5,414 nt of DNA from Legionellaceae bacterium (GCA_030696465.1 JAUYSE010000017.1:1-5414); one strand, 5' to 3'. Counted from the first letter of the stretch, positions 1 to 5,044 are shown. Notes: a model not told the origin generated them from the sequence alone. Numbers and translations: made by a program.

Positions 1-30
1 TGATCTTGCCCGGAAAAATCGGACACTTTG
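1..30. repeat. Left terminal inverted repeat of the IS
   Basis: Bases 1-30 match the reverse complement of 1221-1250 at 22 of 30 positions. The conserved blocks are TGATC at the tip, TGCCC, and TCGGACAC on the inner side, separated by a variable A/T run. This end lies just past the orfB stop codon at 31-33, so it is the 3' end relative to transposase transcription. Confidence 0.9.
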
Positions 31-891
31 CTAAGCCACTTTTTTGATTTCATATGATGCAGGTGATTTATAACCAAGCATCGAATGAAGCCGTTTTCGA
101 TTGTAATAAATTTCAATGTATTCGAACACATGTTTTTTGACACAATCACGTGTTTCAAATCGTTCTCCATGAATCGCTTCAACCTTGAAACTGTGGTTCC
201 AGCTTTCCATGGCTGCATTATCATAGCAATCACCTCGCTTGCTCATACTGCACACAAGACCATGAAGGTTTAATATTTTTTGATATTCTTGTGAGCAATA
301 CTGGCTACCACGATCTGAGTAAATAATGAGTCCACGAGGAGGCTTTCGACCCCATATAGCCATCTGTAACGCATCTATGACTAGTTTTTTTGTCATGCGC
401 TCCGACATAGCCCATCCAACGACTTTACGTGAATATAAATCCATTATAACAGCCAAATAAAGCCAGCCTTCTTCAGTCCAACAGTAGGTAATGTCACTGA
501 CCCATTTTTCATTGGGTTTATGAGCAAAGAAATCCTGTTGCAACAAATTAGGAGCAACCGGTAGTTGATGGTTACTGTTTGTTGTTGCCTTAAATTTTTT
601 TGCAGCTTTTGCGCGCCAGCCATTTTTTCTCATGATCTTAGCAACACGCTGCTTACCAACTGACTCGCCCTCTTGATTCAACCGTTTGGTAATTCGTGGA
701 GCACCTGCACGACCTTTTTCATCGTCAAAAATAGCTTTTATTTTCTTCGATAGCTCATAGTCTCTTTGATTGCGTGCGGATGGCTTACGATGAAGCCAGG
801 AATGATAACCACTGACCGAGACAGAAAGCATTCGACACATCAGTCTCAATGAAAAACGGGCTGACTCCTCCTTGATCACTGCGTACTTCAC
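31..891 (-). CDS. IS3-family transposase OrfB (DDE catalytic subunit)
   Basis: A 286-residue integrase-core (rve) protein that cuts and joins the IS ends. The N-terminal part (about 1-110) has the HTH_21-like region with GAPRI and KRVAKIMRKNGW-type features. The DDE triad is D133 (SDIT), D193 (YSDRGSQY) and E229 (AAMES), with 35 residues between the second D and E, the DD(35)E spacing of IS3. The C-terminal YNRKRLHSMLGYKSP motif is also typical. Its nominal start is GTG at 891, overlapping the orfA stop, but the frame stays open upstream to the A7 run at 927-921. The active enzyme is therefore probably the frameshift fusion OrfAB of 385 residues. No truncation or internal stop is seen. Confidence 0.95.
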   Translation of the reverse strand: MKYAVIKEESARFSLRLMCRMLSVSVSGYHSWLHRKPSARNQRDYELSKKIKAIFDDEKGRAGAPRITKRLNQEGESVGKQRVAKIMRKNGWRAKAAKKFKATTNSNHQLPVAPNLLQQDFFAHKPNEKWVSDITYCWTEEGWLYLAVIMDLYSRKVVGWAMSERMTKKLVIDALQMAIWGRKPPRGLIIYSDRGSQYCSQEYQKILNLHGLVCSMSKRGDCYDNAAMESWNHSFKVEAIHGERFETRDCVKKHVFEYIEIYYNRKRLHSMLGYKSPASYEIKKVA

Positions 892-1187
892 TTGGATTCC
901 TTCGCAAAGTACGCCGCCGCTTTTTTTAAGAAGGTATTCTCCTCTGATAGTCTTGTATTTTCTCGTTTTAAGCGAGCCAATTCAGCTTGTTGAAGCTTTT
1001 GATTCTCGAGGCTGTTTCCTCCTCGCTTACGCTGTGCTCGCCACGAATACAAAAGTGCTTCCGCTAAGCCAAGATCTTTTGCTACTTGCGGTATACCATC
1101 TTTCTCTGCTCGCTCTAATGTCTGATCTTTAAATTGAGGACTATATTTCTTTCTGATTAATTTTTGCTCTAAATCATTATTGTTCAT
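888..1187 (-). CDS. IS3-family transposase OrfA (DNA-binding subunit)
   Basis: A 99-residue protein. Residues about 15-55 form the helix-turn-helix that binds the terminal repeats (motif around VAKDLGLAEALLYSW). Residues 60-89 form a coiled coil with leucines spaced by seven at 73, 80 and 87, which in this family drives multimerisation with OrfAB. Start: ATG at 1187 preceded by AGAGGTGG. Stop: TGA at 890-888, overlapping the orfB GTG. Codons 87-89 (TTA AAA AAA) contain the slippery run; a -1 shift there would fuse 89 OrfA residues to a 296-residue extension and give a 385-residue OrfAB transposase. OrfA alone normally acts as a repressor or helper. The length is typical of the family. Confidence 0.93.
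   Translation of the reverse strand: MNNNDLEQKLIRKKYSPQFKDQTLERAEKDGIPQVAKDLGLAEALLYSWRAQRKRGGNSLENQKLQQAELARLKRENTRLSEENTFLKKAAAYFAKESK
921..927 (-). promoter_or_regulatory. Slippery A7 run for -1 programmed frameshift
   Basis: On the minus strand the orfA reading is TTA AAA AAA GCG, giving the heptamer A AAA AAA at 927-921. Slipping back one base moves ribosomes into the orfB frame, which reads SGGVLCEGIQ before the GTG at 891. Frame arithmetic agrees: orfB is -1 relative to orfA. A-rich heptamers at this place are the normal OrfAB production signal in IS3 elements. No stimulatory structure was worked out. Confidence 0.82.
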
Positions 1188-1205
1188 CTTCCACCTCTGC
1201 TTAAG

Positions 1206-1235
1206 ATTTTACTCTCTTAGCAGGGTGTCCGACAA
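1206..1235 (-). promoter_or_regulatory. Probable transposase promoter
   Basis: Read on the minus strand, TTGTCG (1235-1230) and TAAAAT (1211-1206) are separated by 18 bp, a reasonable sigma70-type pair. The predicted start site lies about 10-12 bp before the orfA ribosome site AGAGGTGG, which itself sits just before the ATG at 1187. Assigned by eye only. Confidence 0.5.
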
Positions 1236-1250
1236 ATCAGGGCAGGATCA
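1221..1250. repeat. Right terminal inverted repeat of the IS
   Basis: This is the transposase-promoter-proximal end. Read on the minus strand it begins TGATCCTGCCC and contains TCGGACACC, pairing with bases 1-30. The end also carries the likely -35 box of the transposase promoter (1230-1235), so transposase binding at the repeat could repress its own transcription, as is usual in this family (inference). Confidence 0.9.
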
Positions 1251-1251
1251 T

Positions 1252-1338
1252 AAGAATGCTTGGATTGAGAAAATAAATGGTACGCCAGGAAAACCTACGG
1301 CATATATTTATGTTGAAATTTCTGCTAAGTACAAATAG
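1252..1338 (+). pseudogene. 3' tail of a gene cut by the IS
   Basis: The plus frame starting directly at the IS right end is open for 28 codons and stops at TAG 1336-1338. It reads KNAWIEKINGTPGK then PTAYIYVEISAKYK, a plausible protein C-terminus with mixed codons and no low-complexity bias. It has no start codon or ribosome site of its own and is followed by a good terminator hairpin, as expected for the end of a real gene. I infer that the IS inserted in this gene and that the rest lies left of the window. The protein family is not recognised from this short piece. Confidence 0.55.
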
Positions 1339-1341
1339 CTT

Positions 1342-1385
1342 TTATATGTTGGGATTCATTTTTAGAACCCCAACATATAATTTTT
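1342..1385. terminator. Hairpin terminator between convergent genes
   Basis: A perfect 12-bp stem TTATATGTTGGG (1342-1353) pairs with 1369-1380. It can be extended inward by TTC/GAA (1355-1357 with 1365-1367) after one A-C mismatch, leaving a 7-base loop. On the plus strand it is followed by TTTTT at 1381-1385, so it fits a rho-independent terminator for the truncated plus-strand gene. The minus-strand oxidoreductase stops at 1384, so the same hairpin probably also ends that transcript, although the T run on that side is weak. Confidence 0.8.
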
Positions 1386-3084
1386 AAATTTTGTTTCCTG
1401 TTCGTTGAGAATCCCCGTACGTTAATACTTTTTCTGTCAAATCCGGTGAAGTTGATTGTTCTATAAACATGCTACTGCGGCTAACTAAAACTGCCGCGTG
1501 AGAGAGAGAGGCTCCACCGGAACCAAGTTGGGTTGTACAGCGAGCGTTGCTAACCCGTCCCTCATGGTTATAGACAGAACCAACGGTTAGGAACCCATCG
1601 TAAGCAACAGCACGTGACCCTGCCCAACGCTCTGCAATATGGTGAAGCTCTAATTGCTCCATATCAGCTTCGGTGAGTTGTATACCCTGAGTAGGTTTAC
1701 CCAATGCTAGAGATATAAATTCAGGCAATACATCATTTATCATGTTTAATTGAACCAAGTTCCTATTTCTTGCGAAGGCCTGATCTTTATGTGGCTCTTG
1801 GTCACCGTAAAATGCTTTCGTGCCAGCTAATCCAATAAAAATTTGATTGCCAATGCATCGAGCTTGCCATGCCGAGCTGACCCCATCTTGGTAAACTGAC
1901 ATGTGATGACTAAACGTTGAATACGCTTCGAGTTTCTCTGCTGGTATATTGATACGCAGCATTATGGATGCGCCAGCGAATCGAGCATACTCGGGCTCAG
2001 CAAAACCAAGTTTTTTGAGTGTCCCAACTGCTTCACCAGGACAAAACACATAGTCAGACTGTTGATAAGCATGTTTATTATGTTTTATGGTTGGATTGCC
2101 AAAAAACTTTAAACCATTCAATCTATTGGTTGGAGTTTCGCCTGTTGGTGATTCATAAGCAACTTGCTCTACTTGTCTCTGGAAACGCAATTGAAAACAA
2201 TCTTTGGTTATTCCTGCGTCGTTTGTATATTGTCCCATCACTCGTTTAAGATAATCATGAAAAAGAGGCAAGAATACTTGTGTATCAAGACATCCACCTG
2301 GTCGCCAATAAGCAACAGCATCATTATTCCAGACGCGAGTTCCATCTTCATTTAATTCAGAGTTTTTAATACAGAAATCCGTAAGAAATGGATCAAGCCT
2401 CATCACTTCTTCAGTAGATAAGGTTTTACAATCGGTATACCCTAAACGCGCGTAATCAGACATAGTTGCGTTTGCTCTATGTACTGCATTTGGAACACGA
2501 TAAATAAGATCAATTCGATAGCCGTCATGCAATATTTGCACATCAGGATTCGTGAGCTCTCTACATGGATTGAAATTAGAAGCGACTAAAATAGCCTTTA
2601 ACTCAGCGTCAGCATGTGTATAAAATTCTTGCCATAGCTCCATACTCATTTTGCCAAGAGCTAACAATGTTTCCGTGCGTGCTCGATGTCCTTCTTCATC
2701 TTGACCATACTCCTGGACAGCACGTATAAATTCATTAGCTGCAATGGAACCATTCACTCCAGCAACATCATCTACGCGTATACCTTCTTGCTCACTAAAT
2801 AAAGAAGATAATTTGTTAATTAAATCTTGTCCTCTTGGAACAACAGAAAGAATTTCGTATGGTGTTAAATTGGGGATGAGATGTGCCGTTGTCGTGCCTT
2901 TCATTGTAGGATGTTTTTCATGAATGGTGACTCGAAGACGCTCATCTTTACGTTTTGCATCCAGGTAAGCATAATACGCTTCTAAAAATCCGACTATTCC
3001 ACCTCCTACGATTGTTAATTTCTGGGCTGGATAATCTGCGGGGGCGACATTACTAATTGGCGAGGTTTCAAATCTTTGTTGCAT
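1384..3084 (-). CDS. FAD-dependent oxidoreductase, DAO-fold family
   Basis: A 566-residue protein, probably cytoplasmic: no signal peptide or membrane segment is visible. Residues 22-45 form a Rossmann beta-alpha-beta unit with GGGIVG at 27-32, the ADP-binding site for FAD. The C-terminal part carries WAGSR at 487-491, then YDGFLTVG and GSGGASLSHAA at 521-531. These match the 'WAG-R...DG...G' and closing glycine-rich motifs of D-amino acid oxidase-type flavoproteins (PF01266 fold). The middle of the protein is unusually long for a simple amino acid oxidase and I cannot name the substrate. Start: the ATG at 3084 is preceded by AGGAG at 3097-3093 with 8-base spacing. The longer frame from TTG at 3102 would put that ribosome site inside the gene, so I reject it. 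The gene ends next to the terminator hairpin and lies on the chromosomal side of the tRNA fragment, so it is probably a host gene. Confidence 0.85.
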   Translation of the reverse strand: MQQRFETSPISNVAPADYPAQKLTIVGGGIVGFLEAYYAYLDAKRKDERLRVTIHEKHPTMKGTTTAHLIPNLTPYEILSVVPRGQDLINKLSSLFSEQEGIRVDDVAGVNGSIAANEFIRAVQEYGQDEEGHRARTETLLALGKMSMELWQEFYTHADAELKAILVASNFNPCRELTNPDVQILHDGYRIDLIYRVPNAVHRANATMSDYARLGYTDCKTLSTEEVMRLDPFLTDFCIKNSELNEDGTRVWNNDAVAYWRPGGCLDTQVFLPLFHDYLKRVMGQYTNDAGITKDCFQLRFQRQVEQVAYESPTGETPTNRLNGLKFFGNPTIKHNKHAYQQSDYVFCPGEAVGTLKKLGFAEPEYARFAGASIMLRINIPAEKLEAYSTFSHHMSVYQDGVSSAWQARCIGNQIFIGLAGTKAFYGDQEPHKDQAFARNRNLVQLNMINDVLPEFISLALGKPTQGIQLTEADMEQLELHHIAERWAGSRAVAYDGFLTVGSVYNHEGRVSNARCTTQLGSGGASLSHAAVLVSRSSMFIEQSTSPDLTEKVLTYGDSQRTGNKI

Positions 3085-3092
3085 TGTTACAT

Positions 3093-3097
3093 CTCCT
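3093..3097 (-). promoter_or_regulatory. Ribosome site fixing the oxidoreductase start
   Basis: AGGAG on the minus strand, 8 bases before the ATG at 3084. It lies inside the in-frame extension that would begin with TTG at 3102, and nothing similar precedes that TTG, so it decides for the 566-residue protein over 572. Confidence 0.8.
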
Positions 3098-3109
3098 AAC
3101 AAACTATTT

Positions 3110-3165
3110 GGCTATACCTGTGGCTATACCAAATTAATAAAGTCACTAAAAAAATTTTGCTATAC
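3110..3165. repeat. Three copies of GCTATAC upstream of the oxidoreductase
   Basis: GGCTATACC occurs at 3110-3118 and 3122-3130 (12-bp period), and GCTATAC again at 3159-3165. On the minus strand each reads GTATAGC, so one or more could double as a -10 box (TATAGC) for the oxidoreductase gene, but no convincing -35 box was found. They could equally be an operator for that gene or integrase/excisionase sites next to the att scar. Confidence 0.4.
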
Positions 3166-3187
3166 ATCCATAACCTATTGATTCTAT

Positions 3188-3233
3188 TGGTGTCCCAGAC
3201 AGGATTCGAACCTGCGACCTGCCCCTTAGGAGG
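3188..3233 (-). other. 3' part of tRNA-Arg(CCT): att site of an integrated element
   Basis: Read on the minus strand this is tRNA positions 31 to 76. It shows the anticodon loop CTCCTAA with anticodon CCT, the 3' anticodon-stem strand GGGGC, variable loop AGGTC, T stem-loop GCAGG-TTCGAAT-CCTGT, acceptor 3' strand CTGGGAC, discriminator A and encoded CCA. The bases to the right of 3233 do not form the 5' anticodon stem, D arm or 5' acceptor strand (expected GTCCCAG), so this is not a working tRNA gene. The end resembles E. coli argW (tRNA-Arg CCU), a known phage target. P4-type integrases recombine in tRNA 3' halves and the element restores a whole tRNA at its far end. The orientation puts chromosome to the left and the element to the right, in agreement with the integrase gene at 5112. 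Confidence 0.85.
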
Positions 3234-3281
3234 CAGGAAATTATGAATCCGATATTGTCTTTTAAAATCCAATAAATCCAT

Positions 3282-3304
3282 ATATATCAAGTGATTTGAT
3301 ATAT
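3282..3304. repeat. 9-bp inverted repeat near the att scar
   Basis: ATATATCAA (3282-3290) and TTGATATAT (3296-3304) are perfect inverted copies around GTGAT. The site is A/T-rich and lies 50 bp inside the element, where integrases, excisionases or IHF often bind. No function is shown by the sequence. Confidence 0.5.
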
Positions 3305-3332
3305 TGCATAGGCCAAGTTTGTCCGATAGAAT
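3304..3332 (+). promoter_or_regulatory. Possible promoter for the small ORF and nuclease gene
   Basis: TTGCAT (3304-3309) and TAGAAT (3327-3332) are 17 bp apart. The -10 box matches consensus at five of six positions and the -35 box at three of six. Transcription would start near 3339 and give a leader of about 65 bases before the first ATG, running through the tandem TGGG(C/T)ACCCA repeat. Found by eye; other starts are possible. Confidence 0.33.
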
Positions 3333-3352
3333 GCGCCTGTGTCCAGCCATTT

Positions 3353-3376
3353 TTGGGCACCCAGTTGGGTACCCAA
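3353..3376. repeat. Tandem 12-bp repeat containing a perfect palindrome
   Basis: TTGGGCACCCAG (3353-3364) is followed directly by TTGGGTACCCAA (3365-3376). The second unit is a perfect 12-bp palindrome. GGGTACCC-like repeats just ahead of P4-type integrase genes are familiar to me as likely arm-type integrase sites. Here, however, the integrase begins about 1.7 kb further on, so the identification is tentative. A dimeric repressor site is the other reading. Confidence 0.45.
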
Positions 3377-3393
3377 TTCAGGAAAGTAATAAT

Positions 3394-3398
3394 AAGGA
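3394..3398 (+). promoter_or_regulatory. Ribosome site of the small ORF
   Basis: AAGGA directly abuts the first possible ATG (3399), which is too close for initiation. It stands 6 bases before the ATG at 3405 and 9 before that at 3408. Start at 3405 is preferred, 3408 being the alternative. Confidence 0.5.
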
Positions 3399-3404
3399 AT
3401 GATA

Positions 3405-3635
3405 ATGATGCAAGCCCCTTTAGAGCATAATTATTTTGCTCAAATTTCAGTTAGCCGGAAATTCCGGATAACTGAAGATTATACAATTAGTGCAAACAAA
3501 GTTGTACAAAACGCAACTATTAAGAATTTCTTAATAGTTGCTTGTGATGTTGATGATACACAACGTATTGAACAAAATTTAGTTATTAGGAATTTCCTAA
3601 TAGGTGCAAGGAAGGAGTATCCCTATGGCTTCTAA
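3405..3635 (+). CDS. Small ORF of three 22-residue repeats with internal palindromes
   Basis: A 76-residue frame (or 75 from the ATG at 3408) of unknown family. After a short head (MMQAPLEHNYF) it consists of three in-frame 22-residue units. Their matching cores are QISVSRKFRI, QNATIKNFLI and QNLVIRNFLI, followed by an acidic stretch in units one and two. Each unit is 66 bp and has a DNA palindrome centred at 3461, 3527 and 3593. Its stop at 3633-3635 overlaps the nuclease gene by 11 bases, so the two may be translationally coupled. The last unit (VIRNFLIG) resembles TIRNWLIG near the N-terminus of the nuclease, which hints at a partial duplication of that gene. It could be a real repeat protein, a translated leader, or an open frame kept only because the palindromes are 66 bp apart. 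Codon use gives no clear answer. Confidence 0.45.
   Translation: MMQAPLEHNYFAQISVSRKFRITEDYTISANKVVQNATIKNFLIVACDVDDTQRIEQNLVIRNFLIGARKEYPYGF
3446..3476. repeat. Palindrome C1 in the small ORF
   Basis: Two 15-base arms around a central A at 3461, with one mismatch (G3454 opposite A3468). The inner arms are CCGGAA/TTCCGG and the outer arms TTCAGTTA/TAACTGAA. First of three palindromes at a 66-bp period. Confidence 0.85.
3513..3541. repeat. Palindrome C2 in the small ORF
   Basis: Perfect 14-base arms (left arm GCAACTATTAAGAA, 3513-3526) around a central T at 3527. It lies exactly 66 bp from the centre of C1 and encodes the TIKNFLIVA part of the second repeat unit. Confidence 0.9.
3584..3602. 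repeat. Palindrome C3 in the small ORF
   Basis: Perfect 9-base arms (TATTAGGAA and its complement) around a central T at 3593, 66 bp from C2. Compared with C2, AAGAA/TTCTT has become AGGAA/TTCCT: both arms changed together. It ends only 10 bases before the ribosome site of the nuclease gene, so in mRNA the hairpin could affect that start. Confidence 0.85.
3612..3617 (+). promoter_or_regulatory. Ribosome site fixing the nuclease start
   Basis: AAGGAG, 7 bases before ATG at 3625. A GTG at 3604 in the same frame would place this site inside the gene, so the ATG is chosen. Confidence 0.85.
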
Positions 3636-4770
3636 TCAATTGAATTTTGATGGTTTAGTCGTTGCTATTCAAAATACGCACGATACTTTTGCAGCTCAAG
3701 CAGTTAAAGTTGTAAACATTAGTTTAACTATTCGCAATTGGCTCATTGGCTATTATATTGACGAATATGAACTACAAGGCGCAGATCGTCCGACTTATGG
3801 CGATTCGTTGTATAATACGTTATCTGAAAAACTGAGCCAAACGAGTTTAAAACGTCTGGATGCTAGAGAACTTCGACGTTTTCGCCAATTTTATCTATGT
3901 TATCCTCAAATTCGGGAGACAGTGTCTCCCATATTGGCTACGTTGTCTTTAGCCTCCAAAATATCATTGCCAGAGATTTGGGAGTCACTGACTCCCAAAT
4001 TACAACATATTGATTCCAATGCTCTTTCTTTAGTGGGTGGTCGTTTATTAATCGAGCGTTTGTCATTCACTCATTTCGTTGAATTGATGCAACTTGACCC
4101 TGCATTAAAGCGTCAATTTTACGAAGTGGAAGCGATACGAGGTAATTGGTCAGTTCGTGAATTGAAACGCCAAATTGCCACACAATATTTTGAACGAAGT
4201 GGCTTGTCCTTGGATAAAGATGCTTTGGCAAAGTTGGCTCATCAAGGTGCAGAGCAACAAGAACCAGCTCATGTTATCCGCGATCCATATATATTTGAGT
4301 TTTTAGGTTTAAAACAACAGGATGTGATGACAGAGCGCAAGTTGGAGGATGCTTTATTAGATAAGTTACAAGCTTTTTTGCTTGAATTAGGCCATGGTTT
4401 TTGCTTTGAGGCGCGTCAGAAAAAAATTCTCATAGGTGGTGAGCGTTGTCTTGTCGATTTAGTGTTCTATCATCGTATTCTTAAATGCCATGTCCTTATT
4501 GAGCTGAAAAATGATGCGTTTCGTCATGAAAATTTAGGGCAACTTAATTCTTATGTGAGCTACTACAAAACATATCAAATGTCAGAGGGGGATCAACCAC
4601 CCATTGGTATTTTATTGTGTACACAAAAGAATCATGAAATGGTTAAGTTTGCTTTGGCTGATATGAAAAATTCCTTGTTTGTATCGCGTTATCAGTTACA
4701 GCTACCACCTCAAGAAGAAATAGAGGCGTTCTTGCAACAGGCAATGGCTGAGTTGGATCCTAAAAGTTAA
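3625..4770 (+). CDS. PD-(D/E)XK nuclease of the YhcG/DUF1016 family
   Basis: A 381-residue cytoplasmic protein. The N-terminal domain (about 1-185, DUF1016_N type) shows TIRNWLIGYYIDEYE, YGDSLYNTLSEKL, ELRRFRQFYLCYP, RLSFTHFVELM and IRGNWSVRELKRQI, all family hallmarks. The C-terminal nuclease domain has E262, D278 (LVDLVFYH), E293-L-K295 (VLIELKND) and Q306: the D...ExK site of PD-(D/E)XK enzymes, apparently intact. The family is predicted to act on branched or recombining DNA; exact substrate is unknown. Residues 96-125 contain two 22-residue-spaced units, IRETVSPI and IWESLTPK, each encoded by a perfect DNA palindrome, placed in the loop between the 'YP' helix and the RLSF helix where family members vary in length. 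Start is ATG 3625 by its AAGGAG site. It overlaps the small ORF upstream and is followed by the palindrome array. No methylase or antitoxin partner is visible. Confidence 0.92.
   Translation: MASNQLNFDGLVVAIQNTHDTFAAQAVKVVNISLTIRNWLIGYYIDEYELQGADRPTYGDSLYNTLSEKLSQTSLKRLDARELRRFRQFYLCYPQIRETVSPILATLSLASKISLPEIWESLTPKLQHIDSNALSLVGGRLLIERLSFTHFVELMQLDPALKRQFYEVEAIRGNWSVRELKRQIATQYFERSGLSLDKDALAKLAHQGAEQQEPAHVIRDPYIFEFLGLKQQDVMTERKLEDALLDKLQAFLLELGHGFCFEARQKKILIGGERCLVDLVFYHRILKCHVLIELKNDAFRHENLGQLNSYVSYYKTYQMSEGDQPPIGILLCTQKNHEMVKFALADMKNSLFVSRYQLQLPPQEEIEAFLQQAMAELDPKS
3914..3930. repeat. Palindrome A1 inside the nuclease gene
   Basis: Perfect 8-base arms GGGAGACA/TGTCTCCC around G3922. Encodes RETVSP (residues 97-102). 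Differs from A2 by one paired change, A/T to T/A, in the arms. Confidence 0.88.
3976..4000. repeat. Palindrome A2 inside the nuclease gene
   Basis: Perfect 12-base arms (left arm ATTTGGGAGTCA) around C3988, exactly 66 bp from A1 and in the same reading register. Encodes IWESLTPK (residues 118-125). Identical to intergenic copy A5 except that the centre base is C here and G there, so the two are exact reverse complements. Confidence 0.92.
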
Positions 4771-4781
4771 TACTAGTATCT

Positions 4782-4829
4782 AATTTTGCAGATGCTGTTT
4801 GCACAATTGTGCAACGTAGCGTTGCACAA
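4782..4829. repeat. Overlapping palindromes B1 and B2
   Basis: B1 (4782-4808) pairs AATTTTGCA with TGCACAATT around 9 bases, with one mismatch. B2 (4807-4829) has perfect arms TTGTGCAACG/CGTTGCACAA around TAG. Their junction makes a further 16-bp perfect palindrome at 4799-4814, so alternative folds exist. B2 is followed by only a short T run (ATTTG), so I do not call it a terminator. Confidence 0.8.
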
Positions 4830-4836
4830 ATTTGAG

Positions 4837-4861
4837 TAAGTAAAATTGCTTGGTAATTTAC
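4837..4861. repeat. Weak imperfect hairpin between B2 and A3
   Basis: AGTAAAATT pairs with AATTTACT with one bulge around GCTTGGT. It lies midway between B2 and A3. It shares no sequence with types A or B and may be chance in A/T-rich DNA. Confidence 0.35.
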
Positions 4862-4866
4862 TAACC

Positions 4867-4893
4867 AATTTGGGAGTCAGTGAATCCCGAATT
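4867..4893. repeat. Palindrome A3, intergenic
   Basis: Arms AATTTGGGAGTCA and TGAATCCCGAATT around G4880, with two mismatched positions, one of them a possible G-U pair. A diverged copy of the A motif in non-coding DNA. Confidence 0.8.
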
Positions 4894-4903
4894 ATAATTT
4901 TCT

Positions 4904-4930
4904 AATTGTGCAGCAGCTTGCTGCACGATT
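4904..4930. repeat. Palindrome B3, intergenic
   Basis: Arms AATTGTGCAGCA and TGCTGCACGATT around GCT, with one G-U-compatible mismatch. Outer part as in the other B copies; the inner AGCA/TGCT replaces AACG/CGTT of B2 in both arms. Confidence 0.85.
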
Positions 4931-4947
4931 TAAAATTTAAATAGAGT

Positions 4948-4974
4948 AATTCTGAAGTCAGCCAGCCTTGAATT
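4948..4974. repeat. Decayed A-type copy (A4)
   Basis: AATTCTGAAGTCAG followed by CCAGCCTTGAATT keeps the length (27), the outer AATTC/GAATT arms and the AGTCAG core of A3 but pairs poorly. Read as a degenerate copy. Confidence 0.45.
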
Positions 4975-4982
4975 ATAGCGTT

Positions 4983-5011
4983 AAATTGTGCAAGAAGCGC
5001 TTGCACAATTT
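4983..5011. repeat. Palindrome B4, intergenic
   Basis: Perfect 12-base arms (left arm AAATTGTGCAAG) around AAGCG. Same outer arms as B2 and B3 with yet another paired inner sequence, AAG/CTT. Confidence 0.88.
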
Positions 5012-5024
5012 TAATAAATGAAAC

Positions 5025-5043
5025 GGTCAGCAAGCTGCTGTCC
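5025..5043. repeat. Palindrome B5, short
   Basis: CAGCA/TGCTG around AGC, flanked by GG/CC after a T-T mismatch. Its core is the reverse complement of the B3 core (centre AGC against GCT), but the outer AATTGTG arms are missing. Confidence 0.6.
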
Positions 5044-5044
5044 A

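Larger units (their letters stand above)
1..1250 (-). mobile_element. Complete IS3-family insertion sequence
   Basis: A 1250-bp element bounded by imperfect inverted repeats that start with TG and end with CA, as IS3-family ends do. It holds orfA and orfB on the minus strand, overlapping by a few bases with orfB in the -1 frame, and an A7 slippery run near the end of orfA. The left end coincides with base 1 of the window, so the left copy of any target duplication cannot be seen; the right one would begin at 1251 (TAA or TAAG). Both ORFs are open and keep the catalytic residues, so the element looks capable of transposition. Sequence style (QDF...NEKWVSDIT, YNRKRLHSMLGY) suggests the IS3 subgroup; this subgroup call is from memory of the family and not from a search. 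Confidence 0.93.

Noticed and set aside
85..1132. Plus-strand frames at 85-273 and 872-1132
   Set aside because: Both are antisense to the well-supported transposase genes and have no recognisable protein character.
2019..2355. Plus-strand frames at 2019-2249 and 2164-2355
   Set aside because: Antisense to the oxidoreductase gene, overlapping each other, with no ribosome site or motif.
3188..3260. A functional tRNA-Arg gene
   Set aside because: The 5' acceptor strand, D arm and 5' anticodon-stem strand are missing; only positions 31-76 are present.
3096..3350. Minus-strand frame of 84 codons across the tRNA fragment
   Set aside because: It reads straight through the tRNA 3' half and A/T-rich spacer, has no family features, and overlaps the oxidoreductase ribosome site. 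Treated as chance.
3405..4770. Toxin-antitoxin or restriction-modification pair
   Set aside because: The small ORF shows no antitoxin DNA-binding features and no methylase is present. The overlap alone does not justify either call.
4807..4840. Rho-independent terminator after the nuclease gene
   Set aside because: The B2 stem is strong but is not followed by a T tract, and it belongs to a repeat family that also lies ahead of the integrase gene.
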